DNA of 64,000 nucleotides, from the NCBI GenBank assembly GCA_002067865.1, contig MVRC01000013.1, forward strand, positions 186,001 through 250,000, written 5' to 3'. The first letter of the stretch is position 1; each line of letters begins with the position of its first letter. Positions 18,562-25,745 of this stretch are shown piece after piece. This DNA is from Methanomassiliicoccales archaeon PtaU1.Bin124 (GTDB lineage: Archaea; Thermoplasmatota; Thermoplasmata; Methanomassiliicoccales; UBA472). A program made the translations under genes and the position numbers. The notes below the pieces were generated by a model. The model had not been told where the DNA came from and made no database searches. It saw only the letters and a list, made by a program, of their open reading frames with translations.

Positions 18562-19140
18562 ATGGCAAATCCGCTGTCCAACCGACGCATTCTGATCATG
18601 GTGGTGGTCATCGCCGTCGTTGTGATAATGTTGCTTTGGGTCGTGCTCGCGTATAACGGAGTGGTCGGTAAGGACCAGGACGTCAAATCGTCGGCAGCCC
18701 AGATCAAGAACAGATATACCACGAAGACGCAGATCCTGAGCGAGCTCCTGCCGGTCGTGCAGAGCTATGCCATCTATGAATCATCGCTCTTCTCCAATCT
18801 GACCTCCCTGCAGACCCAATGGCAGCAGGCCTTGAACACCGGTGCGAGCGATACCAAGCTCATCAACATCAGCTCCCAGATCGATACCAACTTCGTGCTG
18901 GTGCTGTCCACCTGGACCAACTATCCCGAGCTGAAGAACAACCAGATCGTCAGCCAATACATGGGTGAGATCGTGGACCTGAACGAACAGCTGTCATATT
19001 CGCGCGGCAACTACAATGAAAAGGTCAACGACTACAACACGGCCATCAAGTCGTTCCCCATGATGATGTTCTCCGGAGCGTTCGGCTTCCAGGACCATCC
19101 CTACTGGGGCACTGAAGATCGGCCAGTGACGACGCTCTGA
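18562..19140 (+). CDS. LemA family membrane protein
   Basis: A 192-residue protein with one N-terminal membrane helix (residues about 10-32) followed by YNGVVGKDQDVKSSAAQIKN, the LemA signature (Y-N-x-L/V-V-x3-x2-V-x3-W/A-x-Q-I/V-x2-x-Y/R). Residues about 50-175 are the four-helix LemA bundle, ending in the typical YN-x2-V-x2-YN segment (NYNEKVNDYNTAI) and a proline-rich tail. LemA proteins usually pair with TPM-domain proteins, which is exactly the next gene, 2 bp on. The role is unknown but connected with the envelope. Confidence 0.88.
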   Translation: MANPLSNRRILIMVVVIAVVVIMLLWVVLAYNGVVGKDQDVKSSAAQIKNRYTTKTQILSELLPVVQSYAIYESSLFSNLTSLQTQWQQALNTGASDTKLINISSQIDTNFVLVLSTWTNYPELKNNQIVSQYMGEIVDLNEQLSYSRGNYNEKVNDYNTAIKSFPMMMFSGAFGFQDHPYWGTEDRPVTTL

Positions 19141-19148
19141 GGGTGCGG

Positions 19149-19904
19149 ATGGAACGGCGCACGCTGATCAAGGCAGTGGCAGCGGTCGTCATCTTGACGA
19201 TCATAGCAGCCGTGGCGCTGTTCGTCATCTATTCCCCCAAGGACACCAGCTACGAGGGCATCCCTTCCCTCACCCCATATGTCACCGACGACAACTATGT
19301 GCTGATGGCCCCGGAGGGCGACCTCTTCCCTTACCTTGATGACATGTGCTATGAGCTGGAGAAGAACAACTCCTGCGAGGTGGCGCTGCTCATCGTCAAT
19401 GAGACGGGCAAGTACGATCTCAACACCTACGCGATCAAGGTGTTCGAGAAGAACAAGCTAGGCCAGTCCGGTAAGGACAACGGTGTCCTGATATGCTTCC
19501 TGGTCAACGATAACTCCACCAGATGGAGGGTCGTGACCGGGGTCGGGGTGGAAGGCATACTGAACGGGGCCAGGCTGAAGGCACTTGAGCAGGAGAACCT
19601 CCTGCCCGAGCTGGACGAGGGAAACGTCTCCTGGGGCATATACTTCTACACCGAGGCGATAACGAACGAGCTCCGGTCCAAATACATCTCTCCAGGCCAT
19701 GATCCGCTTTCCGACTACCCCATCTGGTTCATCCCGCTGAACACCTGGCAGCTGATGCTGGTGGTCGGTATCCTGATCGTGCTGACGGTCGTGACCAAGG
19801 GACGCATCCTATTCTTCATCCCCTATCTTTTCGGAGGGGGCGGAGGCAGGGGAGGCTGGGGCGGCGGCGGAACTGGCGGCGGCGGCTCGCGCGGCGGACG
19901 CTAG
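19149..19904 (+). CDS. TPM-domain membrane protein (YgcG/YdjH type)
   Basis: A 251-residue protein with an N-terminal signal/anchor helix (about 9-28), an extracytoplasmic TPM domain (about 45-175: DDNYVLMAPEGDLF, NNSCEVALLIVNETG, NGVLICFLVNDNSTRWRVVTG, GVGVEGIL), a second membrane helix near 195-212 and a Gly/Arg-rich tail (GGGGGRGGWGGGGTGGGGSR), the usual low-complexity end of this family. Start at ATG 19149 follows GAGGGTG; the open frame begins at GTG 19143. The pairing with LemA is a known conserved arrangement. YdjH of Bacillus, in the SPFH-YdjI operon, carries the same type of domain. Confidence 0.87.
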   Translation: MERRTLIKAVAAVVILTIIAAVALFVIYSPKDTSYEGIPSLTPYVTDDNYVLMAPEGDLFPYLDDMCYELEKNNSCEVALLIVNETGKYDLNTYAIKVFEKNKLGQSGKDNGVLICFLVNDNSTRWRVVTGVGVEGILNGARLKALEQENLLPELDEGNVSWGIYFYTEAITNELRSKYISPGHDPLSDYPIWFIPLNTWQLMLVVGILIVLTVVTKGRILFFIPYLFGGGGGRGGWGGGGTGGGGSRGGR

Positions 19905-19961
19905 TCCAGCACCAATAACATGATAAGCCTGGACGCTGAATGACCTGCCAAGGGATAACCA

Positions 19962-20804
19962 ATGGGAAGGTTCAGGACAGGTAGAGATCTGGCGAAGATG
20001 AGCTGGAGCGTCATCAGGAAGGAGAAGTCCTTGCTGGTGTTCCCCATCATCTCCGCGTTCGTGACGTTGATGATCGCCGCATCGTTCTTCTTGCCGCTGT
20101 GGTTCTTGACCGGCGGGGACGCGTTCACTCAATGGTATGCATGGGTGATGATCTTCGTCTGGTACATACTGGCATTCACCGTATCGATATTCTGCAATGT
20201 GGCGTTGATGGCCAATGCCACCAAGGTCATGGAAGGGGAGAACCCGACCGTCGGATATGGATTGGGCTTTGCAGCTAGCCGTTTCAAGTACATCCTGGAG
20301 TGGGCCATCTTCTCCGCCATCGTGGGCGTCATCCTTCAGGCCATCCGCAAGCAGGGAGGACTCCTTGGCAACATCGCCGCAGCCGTGATCGGGGCCGCTT
20401 GGGCCGTCGCCACTTACTTTGTCGTCCCGATCATGGCGTTCGAAAAGCTCGGGCCCCTGGGCGCCGTCAAGCGCAGCCTTCTCTTCCTCCGCAGCAACTG
20501 GGGGGAGGGTCTGATCGCCAATCTCAGCATCGGCCTGGTGTTCTTCCTCCTGGCGCTGGCAGGCTTCATCCCGATCATCATCGGGGTCCTGCTCTTCGGC
20601 AGCATGGGCGTGGGCGCAGTGATTGCGGGATTTGCCATCGCTATCATCTACTGGGTCATCCTGGCGGTCATCGCCTCGGCGATGAAGCAGGTGGTCGTGG
20701 CGGCCATGTACCGCTATGCCACCACCGGCAAGTCCTACATGGGGCTGGAGCAGAAGTTCCCGTTGCACCAGTCGCAGCAGCAGACCGGGCCGAAGACCTG
20801 GTGA
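19962..20804 (+). CDS. Polytopic membrane protein, DUF6159 type
   Basis: A 280-residue protein starting MGRFRTGRDLAKMSWSVIRK followed by KSLLVFPIISA, a beginning characteristic of DUF6159 proteins. About six membrane helices are visible between residues 25 and 245. A conserved VPIMAFEKLGPLGAVKRS motif lies in a cytoplasmic loop near 150. The function of this family is not known to me. Its stop codon overlaps the start of the SagB-like gene (ATGA at 20801-20806 region), so they are probably cotranscribed. Confidence 0.75.
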   Translation: MGRFRTGRDLAKMSWSVIRKEKSLLVFPIISAFVTLMIAASFFLPLWFLTGGDAFTQWYAWVMIFVWYILAFTVSIFCNVALMANATKVMEGENPTVGYGLGFAASRFKYILEWAIFSAIVGVILQAIRKQGGLLGNIAAAVIGAAWAVATYFVVPIMAFEKLGPLGAVKRSLLFLRSNWGEGLIANLSIGLVFFLLALAGFIPIIIGVLLFGSMGVGAVIAGFAIAIIYWVILAVIASAMKQVVVAAMYRYATTGKSYMGLEQKFPLHQSQQQTGPKTW

Positions 20805-21532
20805 TGCCAGTGGACGAGGACCTGGGTGAGAGGTTCTGGAACGGCACCAAGGACCGTCGCGACAAGGACGACGGCAGCCTTGATTGGGACTCTAGGCCGG
20901 AGACATACAAGGAATATCCCGGCATGGAGCGCCTCCAGCTTCCCCCGCCCGGCCCGATGGCCATGCCCTTGGGGGAGGCCATGGCCCGCCGTCAGAGCGT
21001 GAGGACCTACTCCTCAGAAATGCTCACCAAGCAGGAGATATCCGACCTGGTGTACTGCGTCTCCGGCATCAACCGCAGGGAGAGGGGGAGGGAACTGCGC
21101 AACGTGCCCTCGGCCGGGGCGCTCTATCCCATCGAGACATACATTTGCGTGAACCGCGCGGAGGCCATGGCCCCCAGCATCTACCACTACCATGTCCGCT
21201 CGCATTCCCTGGATCTTGTCACACCAGGACCGGCCGGGGCCAAGCTCGCCTCAGCCGCGCTGGACCAGAGGATGCTGGAAGAATGCTCGGTCGCGTTCAT
21301 CTGGACCGCGGTGTTCGGCAGGCAGACCTGGAAGTACGGGCAGAGGGCGTATAGGTACGCCTCCCTGGACGCAGGCCACATGGGGCAGAACCTAGCGCTG
21401 GCCTGCGCGGCCCTAGGCCTGGGATGCTGTCACGTGGCGGCCTTCTACGATGACGAGGTGAACGCGCTCCTCTCCGTCGACGGGGTGGAGGAATCGGCCA
21501 TCTACCTCAGCGCAGTGGGAAGGATGAGGTGA
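20804..21532 (+). CDS. SagB/ThcOx-type nitroreductase-fold oxidoreductase
   Basis: A 242-residue FMN enzyme candidate. MARRQSVRTYSSEMLTKQEI near residue 60 is the nitroreductase FMN-phosphate site, VPSAGALYPIETYI near 105 is the SagB/ThcOx signature, and the C-terminal half has LDAGHMGQNLALACAALGLG, the dimer and FMN-binding helix. SagB enzymes oxidise azolines in peptide natural products, but no cyclodehydratase or precursor peptide is encoded nearby, so the substrate here is unknown. The ATG at 20804 overlaps the previous stop codon; the open frame continues upstream in a non-coding shadow of the DUF6159 gene. Confidence 0.85.
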   Translation: MPVDEDLGERFWNGTKDRRDKDDGSLDWDSRPETYKEYPGMERLQLPPPGPMAMPLGEAMARRQSVRTYSSEMLTKQEISDLVYCVSGINRRERGRELRNVPSAGALYPIETYICVNRAEAMAPSIYHYHVRSHSLDLVTPGPAGAKLASAALDQRMLEECSVAFIWTAVFGRQTWKYGQRAYRYASLDAGHMGQNLALACAALGLGCCHVAAFYDDEVNALLSVDGVEESAIYLSAVGRMR

Positions 21533-21536
21533 TCCA

Positions 21537-22067
21537 ATGGTGGAATGCAGGTCGTGCGGCCGGGACATAGCGGGAGACATGATGTTCTGCCCCTATTGCG
21601 GCACGAAAAGGGCGGTGGATGCGCAGGGGAAACCAGTCGATGAACCGGCGGAGAAGGTGTTGGGCATCATTCCGTTCGTTTCAGGCGAGGAACGTCTGGA
21701 AGGTGATTGGACCATCATGGTCACTGACAAGCGGCTCATCTTCGCCTTTTGGGCCCAAGGTCATGGCCCCAGGCTGAAGACGCCAGGGCTTTTGGTGTTC
21801 GCCCGGCCAGATCCGGAATCGGGGGGCGGGGCCTCTTACGCCATCCGCTATCAGGAAATGGGACCTGATGAGGTTCAAAAGGAGGACCCGAAGAACTTCT
21901 ACATATTCCTCATGGACGTGCAGCAACTACGGTTGGGACATAAGGACGAGGAGCGGTACGATGTGACCCTGACCGTGAACGGGGAGGCGATGAAGTTCAG
22001 CATGCCCATGCAGCATGATTACCGCAACCTGCTCATGGGCCAGCTCAAGGACCGGACCGTATGGTGA
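21537..22067 (+). CDS. Zinc ribbon plus PH-like domain protein
   Basis: A 176-residue protein with an N-terminal zinc ribbon (CRSCGR..CPYCGT, residues 4-24) and a domain (about 40-170) with strand patterns typical of PH-like or GRAM domains (GDWTIMVTDKRLIFAFW, then a conserved C-terminal helix). A particularly strong ribosome binding site, GAGGTGATCC, an exact match to the 16S rRNA 3' end, overlaps the end of the SagB gene just before its ATG. It ends the rightward SPFH-type gene block, and it is the fifth protein of the block to carry zinc ribbons. Confidence 0.72.
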   Translation: MVECRSCGRDIAGDMMFCPYCGTKRAVDAQGKPVDEPAEKVLGIIPFVSGEERLEGDWTIMVTDKRLIFAFWAQGHGPRLKTPGLLVFARPDPESGGGASYAIRYQEMGPDEVQKEDPKNFYIFLMDVQQLRLGHKDEERYDVTLTVNGEAMKFSMPMQHDYRNLLMGQLKDRTVW

Positions 22068-22070
22068 CGC

Positions 22071-22358
22071 TCAATCCTTCTTCGAAGCCTTCCTCACCTG
22101 GGCGGTCTTGATCATTTCCTTGATCTCCTCCACCGACGGCACATTGCCCTGGGCCACGATCTCCCCGTCGATGATCAATGCCGGGTTGGTCATGACCCCG
22201 CGCTGTTTCAGCTCGAAGACGTCGGTCTTCCGCTCGATCTCGATGGGCACATCTGGTAGCTCTTGCTTTGCGGTATGGACCGCGATCTCCATCCTCTTGC
22301 ATTTGGCGCAGAGGATGGCGAAGACCTCGACCTTGACCGGCTCTGTTTCCTCGGCCAT
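22071..22358 (-). CDS. Thioredoxin-fold small redox protein (thioredoxin_3 type)
   Basis: A 95-residue protein with Cys17-Ala-Lys-Cys20 at the end of the first strand, a TNPALIIDG cis-proline loop (about 58) and the lysine-rich C-terminus of the small thioredoxin_3 family (methanogen MTH895-like and TM0996). These proteins exchange disulfides, and some act with metal or methyltransferase systems. It is convergent with the zinc-ribbon/PH gene, 3 bp apart. The TTTAAATATT block at 22381-22390 predicts a leaderless transcript at its ATG. Confidence 0.85.
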   Translation of the reverse strand: MAEETEPVKVEVFAILCAKCKRMEIAVHTAKQELPDVPIEIERKTDVFELKQRGVMTNPALIIDGEIVAQGNVPSVEEIKEMIKTAQVRKASKKD

Positions 22359-22380
22359 GAACGATAAGAGCGGTGCAGGT

Positions 22381-22396
22381 AATATTTAAAAAAAAG
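22381..22396 (-). promoter_or_regulatory. Shared T-run terminator and TATA box between DUF350 and thioredoxin genes
   Basis: On the minus strand CCTTTTTTTTAAATATT lies 20 bp downstream of the DUF350 stop and 26 bp upstream of the thioredoxin ATG at 22358. The T-run can terminate the first transcript, and TTTAAATATT centred near 22386 is correctly placed as TATA box for a leaderless second one. Confidence 0.45.
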
Positions 22397-22415
22397 GAAA
22401 ATGGAAGTCGTTTTA

Positions 22416-22949
22416 TCACTGAACGCCAAGGGCGTCAGCGATCGCCTGGGCATCGAGGGCGTTGGAGAACCCGCCGACGGCCGAGGAGATGACGAACGAG
22501 ACGGCGAACAGCACACCGGCCATGATGATGGCCACCGGGATGTTCCCCTTCTTGATCTCGGCCATCTCGTCGATGTCAGTGGTGATGCGGTCCAGGACGC
22601 GGATGGCGATATAGATGGCCACGATGGCCGCGACCAGTGCGATCAATAGGTTGACGATGCCGACCACCAGGGCGATGAGCGCGACGCCCAGGGTGTTGTT
22701 ACCATTGAAGGAGGCGGTAATGGACATGACGCCCGACTGCACCACGTTCGCGATGGCGATGATGACGGCCGCCATGAGGATGCCAACTGCCACGTTGCCC
22801 TTCTTGACCTCTTCCCATTCGTCGATGTCCTTGGTGATCTTGTCGAACATCTTCAGTCCGATGTACACAGAGCCCATCGCCAGCACCAGGCCGACGATGA
22901 ACTGCACGATCGCAGCCAAAACACCGATAAGTGCGGAATCCGTTGCCAT
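22416..22949 (-). CDS. DUF350 family membrane protein (internally duplicated)
   Basis: A 177-residue protein with four membrane helices arranged as two DUF350 units. Each unit has a conserved cytoplasmic motif: FDKITKDIDEWEEVKKGN near 35 and LDRITTDIDEMAEIKKGN near 120, then a helix beginning VAVGILM / VPVAIIMA-like. It is a full tandem duplication. The family is found next to TerB, glutathionylspermidine-synthase-like and stress proteins, but its activity is unknown. AAAGGTG lies before the ATG. Confidence 0.85.
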   Translation of the reverse strand: MATDSALIGVLAAIVQFIVGLVLAMGSVYIGLKMFDKITKDIDEWEEVKKGNVAVGILMAAVIIAIANVVQSGVMSITASFNGNNTLGVALIALVVGIVNLLIALVAAIVAIYIAIRVLDRITTDIDEMAEIKKGNIPVAIIMAGVLFAVSFVISSAVGGFSNALDAQAIADALGVQ

Positions 22950-23127
22950 TTTTTACACCTTTTTGAGCTAAAGCCACCCCATTCCAGATGTTGGACCGGG
23001 GGAGCTTTTCGGCCAGATTGCGTCCAGATATTAATGGCTTGGTCATTGACCAGAAAATAAGGGTGCTGGATGAAATGCCAGTAAAAAAGGAACATAGGGC
23101 CGCCGGGAGCGGCCGAAAGGGTTTCGC

Positions 23128-24216
23128 TCAGTCGTCGGTCCACTTCGATACGTACACGCCTATGACCACGAACACCACTGCCACCACGGCCAGGATGCCC
23201 AGGTTGAACAGGGCGGCGGCATCGTTGCCGTAGATCATCGTGTCGCGCAGCCCGTTGTTCATGTATGTCAGCGGCATGATCGACGCCACCATCTGCAGCC
23301 ATTCCGGCGACGCCGAGAGGTCGAAGAACGATCCGCCCAGGAACATCATCGGGAACGTGACGGCTGATGCGGCGGCGTTGGCCGTCTCCTCGTCCTTGGC
23401 GAAGCGGGACAATATCATCCCCAGGCCAGTGAACATCAGTCCTCCGACGATGATGAGCACTATCGACATCCAGGTGAGCGTGATATGCACGTTGAAGAAC
23501 AGCATCCCCACGATGAGGATGGCCGCCACCGACATGAACACCACGACCGTCTGCCACAGTGCCCTGGAGATGAGCCATTCGAACCTGGTGAAGGGCGTGG
23601 TGGATAGCTTGCGGAAGATGCCCGTGGCGAAGTAGCGGCTCTGCACGCCCTGCATGTAGAACACACAGTTGGTCATAGCAGTTAGACCGATGACCCCGGG
23701 CAGGAAGAAGTCCAGGAAGGTGAGGTTGTTGGTCACGATGGAACCGGAATGGATGGCGATGTGCTCCTTGCCGCCGGAGAGGTTCAGGTTGTAATGGTTA
23801 ACGACCTGACCGACCACACTGGCCATGATGTTCGCTGCCGATTGAGTGCGGTCCTGCCTCAGTTCGATGGTGGCCGTGGAGTTCAACGCGATGTTCTGCG
23901 TGAAGTTCCCCGGAATGATCATGAAGTTGGTCACGGAGTTGTCCTTGATGTATGTGTCTGGGTCGGCCGATGGGTCGACCATGACTATCTTGACGACCCC
24001 GGTCTGGTTCAGCGAGTCCATGAAGCTCTGGGAGAGTGGCCCGTGGTCCAGGTTCTGCACGTTCAGCGTGTATGAACCGGTGCCGGTGCTGCTGAATATG
24101 GCCCCGAATATCACGATCAGGAAGATGGGGAATGCCAGGGTCCAGAACATAGCCCCCTTGTTGCGGACGAACATCTTGGCCGTGGCCATGAGGTCGGTGC
24201 CGATCCTGCTCTTCAT
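23128..24216 (-). CDS. ABC-2 type exporter permease
   Basis: A 362-residue membrane protein with one N-terminal helix (about 17-37), a large extracytoplasmic domain (about 40-190) and five C-terminal helices, ending DD. The last domain has the ABC-2 signature (MTNCVFYMQGVQSRYFATG and SGSFFDLSASPEWLQ-like segments; VTFPMMFLGGSFFDLS near 283). It exports an unidentified substrate, with energy from the adjacent ATPase: the start (24216) overlaps the ATPase stop (24213) by four bases. Confidence 0.88.
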   Translation of the reverse strand: MKSRIGTDLMATAKMFVRNKGAMFWTLAFPIFLIVIFGAIFSSTGTGSYTLNVQNLDHGPLSQSFMDSLNQTGVVKIVMVDPSADPDTYIKDNSVTNFMIIPGNFTQNIALNSTATIELRQDRTQSAANIMASVVGQVVNHYNLNLSGGKEHIAIHSGSIVTNNLTFLDFFLPGVIGLTAMTNCVFYMQGVQSRYFATGIFRKLSTTPFTRFEWLISRALWQTVVVFMSVAAILIVGMLFFNVHITLTWMSIVLIIVGGLMFTGLGMILSRFAKDEETANAAASAVTFPMMFLGGSFFDLSASPEWLQMVASIMPLTYMNNGLRDTMIYGNDAAALFNLGILAVVAVVFVVIGVYVSKWTDD

Positions 24217-25142
24217 GCCTTCGCCCCCGTGTCGTCCTCTATCCTCTTGCCCGTCAGCTTGAGGAACACGTCCTCCAGGCTGGAGCGCTTCACCGTGATC
24301 TCATCGTAATAGGCGTCCGGGTCCTGCAGCACCTCGACCACCTTGTGCAAGGAGGATTTGTCATCCATGTGGACCTCCACGTCCCCATCCTTGCGCTTCA
24401 CGGAAAGGCCGGTGGCGGTGAGCAGCTGCATCGCCTTGTCATTCGCACTACGGATTATGCACAACGTGCCATACCCGTGCTCCTTGATGATCGCCCTGGG
24501 AGTGTCGTAAGCGATGAACCTGCCGCCGTTCATGATGGCCAGGCGGTCGGATAGCACCTCCGCTTCCTCCATGTAATGGGTGGTGAGGATGACCGTCTTG
24601 CCCTTCCGCTTCAGGTCCTTCACGACCTCCCACACCTCCCTCCTCGCCTTCGGGTCGAGGCCGGTCGTTGGCTCATCCAGGAAGATGATGTCAGGGTCGT
24701 TGACCATGGCGATGGCCACACCGACCCGTTGCTTCAGGCCTCCTGACAGGTTCTTGAAATATTCGTCCTTCTTGTCGTTCAGGTTGACCGCGTCCAGCAG
24801 CTCCTGCGTAGGAATGGAGCGGTCGAACATCACGCCGAAATAATCGATGTTCTCCTTGACCGTCAGCAGGTCATATGTGTTGAAGTCCTGCGGCAATATG
24901 CCGACCCTCTTCCTGATATCGTTCTGCTGGTGCGCGATATCGAAGCCCAATACCTTGACCTCCCCGGATGAGGGCTTCCGCAGGCATTCCATGATCTCCA
25001 CTGTTGTGGTCTTGCCTGCGCCGTTGGGGCCCAGGATGGAGAACACCTCTCCCTTGCGCACTTCGAAGCTGATCCCGTCCACTGCACGGAAATCGCCATA
25101 GTTCTTGATGAGGTTCTTCACCTCGATGACTGTCTCGGACAT
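24213..25142 (-). CDS. ABC exporter ATPase (CcmA/DrrA class)
   Basis: A 309-residue nucleotide-binding subunit. Walker A GPNGAGKTTT near residue 38, signature LSGGLKQRVGVA near 138, Walker B IIFLDEPTTGLDPKAR near 158, switch His in LTTHYMEEAE near 188. A C-terminal extension of about 90 residues is common for DrrA-like drug/lipid exporters. It pairs with the permease encoded immediately downstream. No regulator of the pair is adjacent. Confidence 0.92.
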   Translation of the reverse strand: MSETVIEVKNLIKNYGDFRAVDGISFEVRKGEVFSILGPNGAGKTTTVEIMECLRKPSSGEVKVLGFDIAHQQNDIRKRVGILPQDFNTYDLLTVKENIDYFGVMFDRSIPTQELLDAVNLNDKKDEYFKNLSGGLKQRVGVAIAMVNDPDIIFLDEPTTGLDPKARREVWEVVKDLKRKGKTVILTTHYMEEAEVLSDRLAIMNGGRFIAYDTPRAIIKEHGYGTLCIIRSANDKAMQLLTATGLSVKRKDGDVEVHMDDKSSLHKVVEVLQDPDAYYDEITVKRSSLEDVFLKLTGKRIEDDTGAKA

Positions 25143-25249
25143 AGTCCCCCTAGGGCGCGCATTGGTCGGTCGCTATAAATTATTCTGCCCGTACATTGGC
25201 GGTAGCGACGGTCCGGGCTTTTTATCGCTGAATGGTGTTCCAGTTGCTG

Positions 25250-25744
25250 ATGAACGAGAGGGAGGCCTGGGAACAGCAATACCACCGGAAGGGTGGCATG
25301 TGGCGGGGCAGTTCGCCGCTCCATTTCGAGGTTTCCAGGGCGGCATCTATCGGCGCCGAGTATGTATTGGCCGACGCCACCGGTCTTCCTTTCAGAGAAA
25401 AGTGCTTCGACGTGGTGAACTGCTCACATGTTCTGGAACATCTTGACGAAGAGGGCAGGAAGATCGCCTCGAGAGAAGTGCTGAGGGTACTTCGATGCGG
25501 AGGGAGGCTTGAGCTTCAGGCCTTCTCCGTTCGAGATATGAGATGCGGGGTGGGCGAGGAGGTAGAAATGTGTACGTTCCGGAGGGGTGATGGCATCCAG
25601 TACCATTACTTCCAGGACGATGAGGTGAAGGCGCTCTTCGCTTTGATGGAAATGGTCCGCCTGGAGCATCGTACCTTAATGAAACGATATCACGGGCAGG
25701 GCATGGTCAGGGACGTGGTCCAGGCCGAGTTCGTAAAGCGCTGA
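25250..25744 (+). CDS. SAM-dependent methyltransferase-like protein lacking motif I
   Basis: A 164-residue protein related to class I methyltransferases. The N-terminus MNEREAWEQQYHRKGG..WRG and the post-motif segment VLADATGLPFREKCFDVV, HVLEHL, VLRVLRCGGRLEL are typical. However, the glycine-rich AdoMet loop (E/DxGxGxG, motif I) and the acidic residue of motif II, expected between residues about 28 and 35, are absent: the frame passes straight from SSPLHFE to VSRAASIGAEY. About 40 residues seem to be missing in frame. The gene may be inactive, or the segment may be missing from the assembly. The ATG at 25250 fits a TATA element at 25219; an ATG at 25232 is also open. Confidence 0.6.
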   Translation: MNEREAWEQQYHRKGGMWRGSSPLHFEVSRAASIGAEYVLADATGLPFREKCFDVVNCSHVLEHLDEEGRKIASREVLRVLRCGGRLELQAFSVRDMRCGVGEEVEMCTFRRGDGIQYHYFQDDEVKALFALMEMVRLEHRTLMKRYHGQGMVRDVVQAEFVKR

Positions 25745-25745
25745 C

